The position numbers and the translations under genes were made by a program. Under the pieces are notes generated by a model that worked only from the letters and a program-made list of their open reading frames with translations, was not told the origin of the DNA and searched no databases. Positions 1 through 7,815 of a DNA stretch of 18,643 nt are shown piece after piece. The stretch is taken from contig CANCRX010000059.1 in NCBI GenBank assembly GCA_947380655.1, positions 1-18,643 on the forward strand, read 5' to 3'. Each line of letters starts with the position of its first letter. Position 1 is the stretch's first letter. Source of the DNA: Alcaligenaceae bacterium (lineage in GTDB: Bacteria; Pseudomonadota; Gammaproteobacteria; Burkholderiales; Burkholderiaceae_B).

Positions 1-2
1 TC

Positions 3-2198
3 GCCTATAGCCGACAGATCACGCTCAAACTTAGCCCCTTGCCCGTTCATAAAACGCTTGGGGTCGTGAATTTCCAAAGCTTCTATCAAGCCATGGAAAC
101 CACGCAACATCTTGTCAAACTCAACCCCACTGCGGTTGAGTTGGTTGACCGCACGATGATCGATCTGGCGATGGAAAATCCCGCCTTCAAACCTGTCATT
201 GAAAAAGCGCTGGTCGGTCAACCTGCGGCCATTCTGCTGGTTGAATTTGCAGGTGAAGAACACGCAGCACTGGTTAAAAAGTTAGATGAACTCGATACCT
301 TGCTCAGTGACTTGGGACTGCCTGGTTGCGTTGTCAAAATGCCAGAAGCCGCTGCACAAAAATCCTTATGGGATGTACGCAAAGCGGGTCTGAACATCAT
401 GATGAGCATGAAAGGCGACGGCAAGCCCGTGTCTTTCGTGGAAGACTGCGCGGTTCCGCTGGAGCATCTGGCGCAATACACGAGCCGACTGACCGAAGTA
501 TTTCACGAATATGGTACCGAAGGCACCTGGTACGCGCACGCCAGCGTTGGCACCCTGCATGTACGGCCGATTCTGGATATGCGGCGTGATGGCGCAAGCA
601 AAATGCGCGAGATCGCTGAAAAAACCAGTGCGCTTGTGCGCGAATACAAAGGCGCTTTTTCCGGTGAACACGGTGACGGTCTGTGCCGCGGTGAATGGGT
701 GCAATGGCAGTATGGTCCGCGCATTCATCAGGCCTTTACTGAAATCAAAAAATTATTTGATCCGGAGAACCGATTTAATCCGGACAAGATGATCAATCCG
801 CCCAAAATGGATGATCGCAGTAATTTCCGTTTCGGTCCGGACTACACCGTGCCAGAACTGAAGACTAGCCTTGACTGGTCTGCGTGGAATGTTCTCAGAG
901 ATCCATTGACCGGAGTCGAAACGCAGCCAGGCACTGGTATGGATGCGAGTAATGGCCTAGCCTCTGCTGTTGAAATGTGTAACAACAATGGACACTGCAG
1001 AAAATTTGATGCGGGCACCATGTGCCCGAGCTATCGCGTCACTAAAGACGAACAACATGTCACACGCGGTCGGGCCAATACCTTGCGTTTAGCCTTATCC
1101 GGCCAACTCGGTACGGCTGGTCTCGCCAGTCAGGAAGTCAAAGACGTTCTGGATCTATGCGTATCCTGTAAAGGCTGCAAGAGAGACTGCCCGACTGGCG
1201 TGGATATGGCCAAGATGAAAATCGAAGCACGCGCAGCATGGTCGGCGCGCAACGGTACAACCATGCGCGAACGTCTGATTGCATACATGCCGCGTTACGC
1301 ACCCTGGGCAAGCAAGATGGGTGGCTTACTTAGTACGGCTGAAAAAACACCCTTGATTGGCGCATGGGCAAAGCGTTTGCTGGGTTTTGCCTCCCAGCGC
1401 TCATTACCTGCATTCCATGCTCCATTTTTAAAAGGTCATTCAAAAGCAGCTGCACAATCCACGGAAAAAGAAGTGTTGTTGTTTGTCGATACGTTCAATA
1501 ACTATATCGATTCTGATCACGCAGACGCTGCCCAGCGCGTACTAGAGGCTGCAGGTTATAAAGTTCATTTCAATACACGTGCAGGCGAGCGTCCACTGTG
1601 CTGTGGTCGCACATTCCTGTCGGCAGGTCTGGTCGAAGAAGCCAAAGCTGAAGCACGACGCACCCTTGATTCTCTGATGCCTTTTGTCCAGCGCGGCATA
1701 GATATAGTTGGTCTTGAACCCTCCTGTCTGCTGACCTTACGGGATGAATTCCTGCAATACGGCTACGGACAAGAAGCAAAGCAACTATCTGAGCACGCCT
1801 TTTTGTTTGAAGAGTTTTTAGTCAAAGAAAAAAAAGCGGGGCGTTTGAATCTTTCACTCAAGCCCATTGAAACCAAAAACGCGATGTTGCATGGCCATTG
1901 CCATCAAAAATCCTTTGATGCGCTTTCACCTGTGCAAACGGTTCTTGGCTGGATTCCTGAGCTCAAGGTTTCGACTATCGAGTCATCCTGTTGCGGAATG
2001 GCTGGCAGTTTTGGCTACGAAACCGAGCATTACGAAACCTCGGTTGCGATGGCTGAACTCAACTTGCTCCCCGCTGTGCGCACACGTCCTGAAGGTGCGG
2101 TGGTCGTTGCAGACGGCACGAGTTGCCGCCACCAGATTAAAGATGGCGCACAAACCGAGGCCATGCATTGCGCGAAACTACTGGCGCAAGCACTTTGA
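3..2198 (+). CDS. FAD-binding oxidase with two 4Fe-4S sites and CCG domains (YdiJ-like), 5' partial
   Basis: This is the C-terminal ~730 residues of a large flavin and iron-sulfur dehydrogenase. The frame is open to the left edge, so the real start and the FAD-binding N-terminal domain lie outside; the TTG at 39 is only an internal codon. In order it shows the FAD-oxidase C-terminal domain (HASVGTLH near 540-563, GEHGDG near 663-680), a first Fe-S cysteine cluster (CNNNGHC...CP, about 978-1026), a second one (CVSCKGCKRDCP, about 1159-1193), and two cysteine-rich CCG elements (about 1599 and 1989) of the GlpC/heterodisulfide-reductase type. Relatives oxidise D-2-hydroxy acids (D-lactate, and D-2-hydroxyglutarate for E. 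coli YdiJ, a ~1000-residue protein) and pass electrons to the respiratory chain. The family assignment is firm; the substrate is inferred. A 42-base gap separates it from the next gene on the same strand. Confidence 0.9.
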   Translation, partial: AYSRQITLKLSPLPVHKTLGVVNFQSFYQAMETTQHLVKLNPTAVELVDRTMIDLAMENPAFKPVIEKALVGQPAAILLVEFAGEEHAALVKKLDELDTLLSDLGLPGCVVKMPEAAAQKSLWDVRKAGLNIMMSMKGDGKPVSFVEDCAVPLEHLAQYTSRLTEVFHEYGTEGTWYAHASVGTLHVRPILDMRRDGASKMREIAEKTSALVREYKGAFSGEHGDGLCRGEWVQWQYGPRIHQAFTEIKKLFDPENRFNPDKMINPPKMDDRSNFRFGPDYTVPELKTSLDWSAWNVLRDPLTGVETQPGTGMDASNGLASAVEMCNNNGHCRKFDAGTMCPSYRVTKDEQHVTRGRANTLRLALSGQLGTAGLASQEVKDVLDLCVSCKGCKRDCPTGVDMAKMKIEARAAWSARNGTTMRERLIAYMPRYAPWASKMGGLLSTAEKTPLIGAWAKRLLGFASQRSLPAFHAPFLKGHSKAAAQSTEKEVLLFVDTFNNYIDSDHADAAQRVLEAAGYKVHFNTRAGERPLCCGRTFLSAGLVEEAKAEARRTLDSLMPFVQRGIDIVGLEPSCLLTLRDEFLQYGYGQEAKQLSEHAFLFEEFLVKEKKAGRLNLSLKPIETKNAMLHGHCHQKSFDALSPVQTVLGWIPELKVSTIESSCCGMAGSFGYETEHYETSVAMAELNLLPAVRTRPEGAVVVADGTSCRHQIKDGAQTEAMHCAKLLAQAL

Positions 2199-2240
2199 AA
2201 ACATGGTGACGGTAAGGTTCTGGGCTAAGGGTTGCGAGGT

Positions 2241-2696
2241 ATGAAATTTCGCAATGTATTGTCCATTCTGAGCTTGCTCATGCTCACTGCCTGCGCCAGC
2301 AATACGGCGCAGTTCAATACCGTAGCGCTAACTCTTGTACCGGGACTCACACAGCCCGTCGAGCTCACTGCGCGACAGACTCTGATCGCTGAAATCCCGG
2401 CAAACTTCACAACAGGCTATCGCTGGGAGCTTAATCAACGCACACGCGAACGGCGATGTTATCTGTTTACCGAGCTTGCGCCCTTACCCCAGGCAGAAAA
2501 ACAGGAGGAGCCCATCAGGATGGGTGCCCCCACTGTTCAGAGATGGTCGATTAAAATAGACCCACAGTTTCCCTGCACGACAGATCAGCTGATCAGCTGG
2601 ACCTATCGCAGAGCATGGGAGCCTCTGAACACGCAAGACACGACAACACAGGTTCTTTTAAAACCCGTCTCTGATTTAATCTCCTCACCCCGGTAA
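2241..2696 (+). CDS. Small lipoprotein with chagasin (I42 inhibitor)-like motifs
   Basis: This predicted lipoprotein has 151 residues. The N-terminus has a basic Met-Lys-Phe-Arg, a hydrophobic stretch, and the lipobox LTAC at residues 15-18, so the mature protein would start at lipidated Cys18. I chose the ATG at 2241 over the upstream TTG at 2232 because AAGGG (2227-2231) lies 9 bases before the ATG. The mature part carries three spaced motifs resembling the inhibitory loops of chagasin/ICP cysteine-peptidase inhibitors (I42): NFTTGYRW at 55-62 (family NPTTGYxW), a Gly-containing segment around 93-97, and RRAWEP at 123-128 (family RPWE). Two cysteines (73 and 112) could form a disulfide. The fold is inferred from motifs, and inhibitory activity is untested. 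It sits 10 bases before a nitroreductase gene with no obvious functional link. Confidence 0.75.
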   Translation: MKFRNVLSILSLLMLTACASNTAQFNTVALTLVPGLTQPVELTARQTLIAEIPANFTTGYRWELNQRTRERRCYLFTELAPLPQAEKQEEPIRMGAPTVQRWSIKIDPQFPCTTDQLISWTYRRAWEPLNTQDTTTQVLLKPVSDLISSPR

Positions 2697-2699
2697 AAT
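2694..2699 (+). promoter_or_regulatory. Candidate -10 box for a leaderless nitroreductase transcript
   Basis: TAAAAT (5 of 6 matches to the sigma-70 -10 consensus) overlaps the stop codon of the lipoprotein gene and ends 7 bases before the ATG at 2707, so transcription would begin at or next to the start codon. The nitroreductase gene has no recognisable Shine-Dalgarno sequence, which fits a leaderless mRNA. The -35 region (about 2671-2676, CTGATT) is weak. This is inference from sequence only. Confidence 0.3.
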
Positions 2700-2706
2700 A
2701 GACATT

Positions 2707-3324
2707 ATGAAAACAGCCATCACGACCTTGCTTGAACAACGTACCTCTGCCGATCAATATGATCCAACCAAATCCCTGAGCATCGCTGAGATCGAAGAGC
2801 TCACACGACTGGCCACACTGGCTCCTACCGCTTTCAATTTCCAGAACTGGAAATTTATCGCTGTGCATACTCAAGCCGAAAAAGAACGTCTAAAAGCTGT
2901 TGCTTACGGACAACCTAAAGTCGCTCAGGCTGCAGTGACATTTATCGTTTGTGGCAAACTCGAAGCACACAAAGGACTTGCCAAAGCAATCAAACCTTCA
3001 GTCGACGCCGGCATCGTTCCTCAGGAAATGGCAGACAGCTGGGTCGCGATGGCAACTGGCGCACACGAAGGCAATCCAACACGTCAGCGCGACGAAGCCA
3101 TCCGTTCAGCATCACTCGGGGCGATGGCACTGATGCTGGCCGCACAAGGCATGGGCTTAGTCAGCGGACCGATGGTGGGTTTTGATCCCGCAGGTGTTGC
3201 CAAAGAATTCAATCTAACCGCCAACGACATCCCCGTGATGCTTGTGGCGATTGGCTATCCAGCAGCAGGCAATTGGCCACAAAAACCGCGCCTGCCAGTG
3301 AAAGAAATTTTGACGATTGTCTAA
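2707..3324 (+). CDS. Nitroreductase family FMN oxidoreductase
   Basis: This 205-residue protein is of normal length for the family. Arg12 in an N-terminal QRTSADQY segment and the APTAFNFQNWKF segment at residues 39-50 match the FMN-contacting arginine and the SxxNxQxW region of nitroreductases. A Gly-rich helix near 137-158 and the C-terminal AIGYP...KPRLPVKE (181-200) also fit. Such enzymes are cytosolic FMN dimers that reduce nitro groups, quinones or other electron-poor compounds with NAD(P)H; this member's substrate cannot be told. The ATG at 2707 lies 10 bases after the lipoprotein stop and has no clear ribosome binding site, but a TAAAAT box is well placed for a leaderless message. An intrinsic terminator follows the stop codon. 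Confidence 0.9.
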   Translation: MKTAITTLLEQRTSADQYDPTKSLSIAEIEELTRLATLAPTAFNFQNWKFIAVHTQAEKERLKAVAYGQPKVAQAAVTFIVCGKLEAHKGLAKAIKPSVDAGIVPQEMADSWVAMATGAHEGNPTRQRDEAIRSASLGAMALMLAAQGMGLVSGPMVGFDPAGVAKEFNLTANDIPVMLVAIGYPAAGNWPQKPRLPVKEILTIV

Positions 3325-3350
3325 GACTTTTTGCAGGATCTGTTTTATAA

Positions 3351-3388
3351 AGAAAGCGACTGTCATGTTTTTTACAGTCGCTTTTTTT
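3351..3388 (+). terminator. Rho-independent terminator after nitroreductase gene
   Basis: A perfect 11-bp stem (AAAGCGACTGT at 3353-3363 with ACAGTCGCTTT at 3374-3384) encloses a 10-base loop and runs into seven T residues (3382-3388). It starts 26 bases after the nitroreductase stop and separates the first gene block from the acyl-CoA synthetase and ABC block. There is no T tract on the other side, so it should act mainly on plus-strand transcription. Confidence 0.88.
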
Positions 3389-3397
3389 AATTCTAAT
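3371..3397 (+). promoter_or_regulatory. Candidate promoter embedded in the terminator, driving acyl-CoA synthetase
   Basis: TTTACA (3371-3376, 5 of 6 to the -35 consensus) lies in the loop and right arm of the terminator, and TCTAAT (3392-3397, 5 of 6 to the -10 consensus) follows after 15 bases, which is short of the optimal 17. It is the best sigma-70-like pair I could find upstream of the gene at 3439. Low confidence because of the spacing. Confidence 0.25.
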
Positions 3398-3438
3398 AAG
3401 TGATCCACTGCGCAATCAGATGGAACATAGAGAGACTA

Positions 3439-5043
3439 ATGCGATTACTTCCGATGCAGGACTACGACAGCATGGCGCGCGACTTTTCGCTCGTCGTGCC
3501 TGAGCACTTCAACTTCGGTCGAGATGTAATCGATGAACAGGCCAGGCGGCACGACAAACCAGCGCTCATCTGGTGCGATGCCGCAGGACAAGAAAGACTG
3601 TTTAATTTTTCAGATATTTCCCGCCTGAGTAACCAGCTCGCCAATCTGCTGACCGCCCAAGGAATCCGCAAAGGTGATCGCGTCCTGATTCTGCTGCCAC
3701 GCATTCCAGAATGGCAAATCGCGATGGTTGCATGCATGAAAATGGGTGCGATCCCGATTCCTTGCGTGGAGATGCTAACGGCAAAAGACGTAGGGTTCAG
3801 AATCTCAGACTCTGGGGCTAAAGCAGCCATCACCACCACAGCAAACATTTCAAAATTTAATACAGAATCCCCCCTGCAGTCGAGGATCGTTGTCGGACCC
3901 TCTCTGGCAGGATGGCTCTCCATGCATCAAGCAGAACAAGAATCTGAGCATTTTGAATGCATCGAAATGAAAGCAGAAGACCCGGCACTGCTTTATTACA
4001 CCTCTGGTTCTTCAGGTAATCCAAAAGGCGTGCTCCACTCCAGTCGTGGCATTTATTCCTGGCGACTTTCGGCAGCTTGGTGGCAAACACTGCAAGAATC
4101 CGACATTAAATGGTGTACCTCTGATACGGGTTGGGCTAAAGCCGGAACAGGTATTTTGTTCGGTCCCTGGAGCCGGGGTAGTTGTGTGCTGTTCTATGAC
4201 GGAAAGTTTGATCCCGCCGAGCGCTTAAGACTCCTCTCACATTACAAGGTCACCGTCTTTTGCGCACCAGCGACCGAATTCAGGCATCTGGTCAACCTGT
4301 CTGTAGAGGGTTTTGATCTGTCTGCATTAAGACTGAATGTTTCAGCCGGTGAGTCAGTCAACCCTGAAATCGTTAAGCGCTGGAAAGACATGACCGGGGC
4401 GCAATTACTGGATGGTTATGGACAGACTGAAACACTTATGACTGTGTTGAATTATCCCTGTATGCCTGTCAAACCCGGTTCGATGGGAAAACCAATCCCA
4501 GGAACTGCTTTCAAAATACTCAATGATTCCAATCAAATTCTTGAGGCAAACGAGACTGGGCATCTGGCTATGCAGTTACCCAACCCTCAATTCATGCTGG
4601 GCTATTGGAATAATCCGCAACGAACGCAAGACAATATCCGCCGCGTAAACGGGATTGATTACTGGCTGACCGGTGACCTGGCCTACCTGGATGAAGACGG
4701 CTATGTTTTTTATGCCGGTCGCAATGACGACATCATCAGTTCCGCAGGCTATAGGATCGGTCCAACCGAAGTAGAAAACGTATTGATTGAGCACCCGGCT
4801 GTCTTGGAAAGCGCCGTGGTTGCCAGCCCCGATTCCGAACGAGGTGAAGTCGTCAAAGCCTTCATCGTATTACGTGCCGGCCATCGAGCCTCAGAAGCAC
4901 TCACCAAAGCTTTGCAGCAACATGTTCAGGGTCTCACCGCTCCTTACAAATATCCCAGAAAGATAGAGTTTGTAGAAAGTCTGCCTAAGAACCCTTCAGG
5001 AAAAGTCATGCGGAAAGTCTTGCGCGATCAGGAGTTTTTATAA
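3439..5043 (+). CDS. Acyl-CoA synthetase, ACSM / benzoate-CoA ligase-like (AMP-forming)
   Basis: This 534-residue ANL-superfamily ligase would convert a free carboxylic acid, ATP and CoA to acyl-CoA, AMP and PPi in the cytosol. Visible motifs are the P-loop YYTSGSSGNPKG (186-197), a SDTGWAKAG segment (228-236) typical of medium-chain/benzoate-type ligases, GYGQTET (326-332), TGDL with its Asp (411-414), the hinge region GRNDDIISSAGYRIGP (427-442), and the adenylation lysine in PKNPSGK (516-522). I took the ATG at 3439 because it is preceded by a weak AGAGAGA-type site; a GTG at 3400 would add 13 unlikely residues and lies just past the terminator. The ABC importer genes follow after 59 bases on the same strand, suggesting that the imported acid is the ligase substrate. 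Acid chain type is unknown. Confidence 0.92.
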   Translation: MRLLPMQDYDSMARDFSLVVPEHFNFGRDVIDEQARRHDKPALIWCDAAGQERLFNFSDISRLSNQLANLLTAQGIRKGDRVLILLPRIPEWQIAMVACMKMGAIPIPCVEMLTAKDVGFRISDSGAKAAITTTANISKFNTESPLQSRIVVGPSLAGWLSMHQAEQESEHFECIEMKAEDPALLYYTSGSSGNPKGVLHSSRGIYSWRLSAAWWQTLQESDIKWCTSDTGWAKAGTGILFGPWSRGSCVLFYDGKFDPAERLRLLSHYKVTVFCAPATEFRHLVNLSVEGFDLSALRLNVSAGESVNPEIVKRWKDMTGAQLLDGYGQTETLMTVLNYPCMPVKPGSMGKPIPGTAFKILNDSNQILEANETGHLAMQLPNPQFMLGYWNNPQRTQDNIRRVNGIDYWLTGDLAYLDEDGYVFYAGRNDDIISSAGYRIGPTEVENVLIEHPAVLESAVVASPDSERGEVVKAFIVLRAGHRASEALTKALQQHVQGLTAPYKYPRKIEFVESLPKNPSGKVMRKVLRDQEFL

Positions 5044-5102
5044 GGCTCGCCATCACGTATATTAGGAAAAAACAGAAATAAAAGCCCTTGCGGAGACCAT
5101 GC

Positions 5103-5906
5103 ATGAATGAAGCTTTACGGCACCCTGACCCCTTGCTCGAAGTCAAAGGGGTCACGCTGCAATACAAAACCAGTGAACATCTGGTGACGGCAACCTATCG
5201 GGTTGATTTCAATGTGTTTGACTCTGAGCGCTTTGTTTTGCTTGGTCCTTCGGGCTGTGGCAAATCCTCCTTGCTCAAGGCCGTAGGCGGTTATATGCCG
5301 CCGGTCGAAGGCACGATCAAATTAAAAAACGAACTGGTCACAAAACCCGGTCCTGACCGCATGATGGTTTTTCAAGAGTTCGATCAGTTATTACCCTGGA
5401 AAACTGTTGTAGAAAACGTCATGTTCCCACTGGTAGCGAGTGGCAAGATGCGTAGTAGCGAAGCCCGTACCCAAGCATTGCACTACATCGACAAAGTCAA
5501 TCTCTCGAAGTTTGCCGACAACTACCCACACACCTTATCTGGTGGAATGAAGCAACGGGTATCCATCGCCCGCGGCATGGCGATGGAGCCATCCATCCTG
5601 CTGATGGACGAGCCTTTTGCGGCACTTGATGCGCTCACACGCCGCAAAATGCAGGATGAACTCCTTCAACTCTGGGATGACACGCATTTCACGGTGCTTT
5701 TTGTGACCCACTCGATTGCTGAAGCCATCAAGATTGGCAGCAGAATTTTGTTGCTGACCCCACACCCTGGTCAAGTCAAAGCCGAGATCAATAGCTTGGC
5801 GCGCGATAAGCAAAACACTGCAGCACAAAAAGAACTCGAAGACAAAATCAACGACATGCTATTCATTGAAGAACAACAAGAACAAGCCGAGGTGTTTCAT
5901 GAATAA
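5103..5906 (+). CDS. ABC importer ATPase, taurine/nitrate/sulfonate type
   Basis: This 267-residue cytoplasmic ATPase of the SsuB/TauB type energises an importer. It has Walker A GPSGCGKS (48-55), the Q-loop Gln91, signature LSGGMKQR (145-152), Walker B LLMDE (166-170) and the switch His203. The C-terminus is a charged extension rich in Glu and Gln. The ATG at 5103 is chosen because GGAG (5092-5095) stands 7 bases upstream; the TTG at 5088 lies before that site. The permease gene starts inside the last codons (ATGAATAA, 8-base overlap), so the two are translationally coupled. The likely binding protein is encoded convergently at 6796-7797. The imported solute is probably an organic acid, judged only by the neighbouring ligase. 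Confidence 0.93.
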   Translation: MNEALRHPDPLLEVKGVTLQYKTSEHLVTATYRVDFNVFDSERFVLLGPSGCGKSSLLKAVGGYMPPVEGTIKLKNELVTKPGPDRMMVFQEFDQLLPWKTVVENVMFPLVASGKMRSSEARTQALHYIDKVNLSKFADNYPHTLSGGMKQRVSIARGMAMEPSILLMDEPFAALDALTRRKMQDELLQLWDDTHFTVLFVTHSIAEAIKIGSRILLLTPHPGQVKAEINSLARDKQNTAAQKELEDKINDMLFIEEQQEQAEVFHE

Positions 5907-6777
5907 ACCTCTTCATGAAGTCGCCGCACGTCCTGAAATTTATCTGGAACCTAAAACCTTCAGTGCCGTAGGGATTGTGGAAAAACGACTATCCACATGG
6001 GAAAGACTCAACAACAATACAGCGCTCCGACGCGTGCTGCTGTTGATTGCCCTCGCGGGCATCTGGCAGATCTACGCTGTCACACTTGATAATGGTTTGT
6101 TGTTCCCTACTTTCTCAGACACCATGATTGCGCTCTATAACGGCATCATGTCCGGTGGATTACTCGAGAAAGCCTGGACCTCGATCAGTGTGCTACTGAT
6201 TGGGTACGCCTGCGGCATCGTACTCGCGACCTTGCTCACCATATTCGCAATTACGACTCGTGTAGGCAATGATATCCTCGAGACGCTGACCTCGATGTTT
6301 AATCCACTGCCTGCTATTGCGTTACTCCCGCTGGCACTGATCTGGTTTGGACTAGGCGAAGGCAGTCTGATCTTTGTATTGATCCACTCCGTGTTGTGGG
6401 CAGTCGCACTCAACACCCACTCAGGTTTTATGTCGGTATCCATGACCATGCGCATGGTAGGTCGTAACTACGGTCTGACTGGGTTTTCTTATGTATGGAA
6501 AATATTAATTCCTGCTGCGTTTCCAAGCATCCTCGCAGGCTTAAAAATCGGCTGGGCGTTTGCCTGGCGCACACTGATCGCTGCCGAGCTGGTATTTGGT
6601 GTGAGCTCGGGCGCGGGCGGTTTAGGCTGGTTTATTTATCAGAATAAAAATCAGCTTGAAATCCCCAGCGTTTTCGCTGGGTTATTCATGGTGATTTTTA
6701 TCGGACTGATTGTTGAAAACTTTATCTTCAAAGTGATCGAACGCATGACCATTCGCAAATGGGGCATGCAGACTTAG
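5899..6777 (+). CDS. ABC importer permease, taurine/nitrate/sulfonate type
   Basis: This 292-residue inner-membrane permease of the SsuC/TauC type (BPD_transp_1) has about six hydrophobic segments after a ~45-residue cytoplasmic N-terminus. The ATPase-coupling loop is seen as an EAA-like stretch, GRNYGLTGF followed by IPAAFPSILAGLKIG, in the second half. The start at 5899 overlaps the ATPase stop by 8 bases, and GAGG (5889-5892) sits 6 bases upstream; a longer reading from 5866 would lie deep in the ATPase gene and is rejected. It ends 18 bases from the end of the convergent binding-protein gene. No terminator hairpin is evident in that gap. Confidence 0.92.
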   Translation: MNKPLHEVAARPEIYLEPKTFSAVGIVEKRLSTWERLNNNTALRRVLLLIALAGIWQIYAVTLDNGLLFPTFSDTMIALYNGIMSGGLLEKAWTSISVLLIGYACGIVLATLLTIFAITTRVGNDILETLTSMFNPLPAIALLPLALIWFGLGEGSLIFVLIHSVLWAVALNTHSGFMSVSMTMRMVGRNYGLTGFSYVWKILIPAAFPSILAGLKIGWAFAWRTLIAAELVFGVSSGAGGLGWFIYQNKNQLEIPSVFAGLFMVIFIGLIVENFIFKVIERMTIRKWGMQT

Positions 6778-6795
6778 CGCTTAGTTCCTTAAGAT

Positions 6796-7797
6796 TTAGT
6801 TACCACCTGCAGTATCCGTTCCTTTGAAAAACAGCTCGTCGATTGAGGCGGGTTTGTTTTTCAAGGATCCGATGCTGTTCATGAAATTCGCATACTTCAT
6901 GACATTCTCAGATTTGATCGTATATTTTGTGGTTGGATCATTTAGGATGGCGAGCATATCCTCTGCCGATCCCGCGTTGGCACCCCCCATAGACTCGAGC
7001 AGCACTTTCACCGCACCGGGTTTGTCTTTCATAATCATTTCCTGGGATTCTTTCAGAGCCGCTACAAAAGCGGCATATACCTTAGGATTCTGATCGTGGA
7101 ATTTTTGCGTAGTAGAAATCATGGTGAAGGTCGTCGATCCACCCATCACGTCATCGCTGTTCATAATGGTACGCACACCAGGCGATTTCAGTTCGCGCTG
7201 GTCAAGTGGCGCGGAGGCGTAGTGACCGGTAATCGTGGTGCCTGACAATAAAGCCGCCGCTGCATCAGAATGATTCATCGTCACGGTAAAAGGATCGAAC
7301 CTGAACGCCTGATCCCGACCATATTTTTGCACGGCATACATTTGCATCACAATCGAGGGGATAGATGATTTAACCGAAGTCACTGCGATCTTATCGCCGG
7401 CCTTTACATCATCAATTGTTTTGAGATGCTCGGCACGCGTATTAAGCCGCATCGGCATTGAGCTCATCGACGCCACGCCTTTCACGTTGGCGTTACCTTT
7501 TGTTTTATCCCAAAGAATCAAAAAGGATGGCGGTCCTGCAGAAATAAAGTCAGCAGAGCCAGACAGTAATGCATCAATCATGCCGGCAGGCCCACCGATA
7601 TTAGACCAGTTGACCTTCACTTTGACACCAGCCTGTTCAGCGTGCTTTTCAATCAGGCCGTGCGCTTTCATCATATGCAAGGGCAGAAAACCAAAGCCTC
7701 CAGCGCCTAAGGGGACTTTGACTTCACTCACCTCAGCATGTGCGCAGAATGCGGCCAAGACCGAGAACAGCAAACCTGTTGTGATGATTTTTTTCAT
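6796..7797 (-). CDS. ABC substrate-binding protein, NMT1/SsuA/TauA-like
   Basis: This 333-residue periplasmic binding protein has a signal peptide (basic MKK, hydrophobic core, AHA at 19-21, mature from Glu22). The mature start, VKVPLGAGGFGFLPLHMMKAHGLIEKHAEQ in outline, and the later IGGPAGMIDALLSGSADF-type segment are typical of NitT/TauT (NMT1-like) binding proteins that recognise nitrate, sulfonates, pyrimidine precursors or organic acids. GGAG lies about 7 bases before the ATG. It is the last gene of the minus-strand AtuA operon, 18 bases after the dehydrogenase gene, and faces its probable partners, the permease and ATPase (5103-6777), tail to tail. No other membrane partner of this class is in the window. 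Ligand unknown. Confidence 0.9.
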   Translation of the reverse strand: MKKIITTGLLFSVLAAFCAHAEVSEVKVPLGAGGFGFLPLHMMKAHGLIEKHAEQAGVKVKVNWSNIGGPAGMIDALLSGSADFISAGPPSFLILWDKTKGNANVKGVASMSSMPMRLNTRAEHLKTIDDVKAGDKIAVTSVKSSIPSIVMQMYAVQKYGRDQAFRFDPFTVTMNHSDAAAALLSGTTITGHYASAPLDQRELKSPGVRTIMNSDDVMGGSTTFTMISTTQKFHDQNPKVYAAFVAALKESQEMIMKDKPGAVKVLLESMGGANAGSAEDMLAILNDPTTKYTIKSENVMKYANFMNSIGSLKNKPASIDELFFKGTDTAGGN

Positions 7798-7815
7798 GTT
7801 TTCTCCAATTATTTT

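Noticed and set aside
366..728. Open frames on the minus strand and other plus frames within the FAD oxidase gene
   Set aside because: They overlap a strongly conserved reading frame completely, have no family-like motifs and no ribosome binding site.
2232..2240. TTG at 2232 as lipoprotein start
   Set aside because: The ribosome binding site AAGGG at 2227-2231 abuts it with no spacing, whereas the ATG at 2241 is 9 bases away and gives a normal lipoprotein signal.
3209..3415. Minus-strand open frame over the end of the nitroreductase gene and the terminator
   Set aside because: It consists of the antisense of conserved nitroreductase sequence and a terminator hairpin.
6778..6795. Bidirectional terminator between permease and binding-protein genes
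   Set aside because: The 18 bases contain only a short AGCGCT palindrome nearby and no stem with a T tract.
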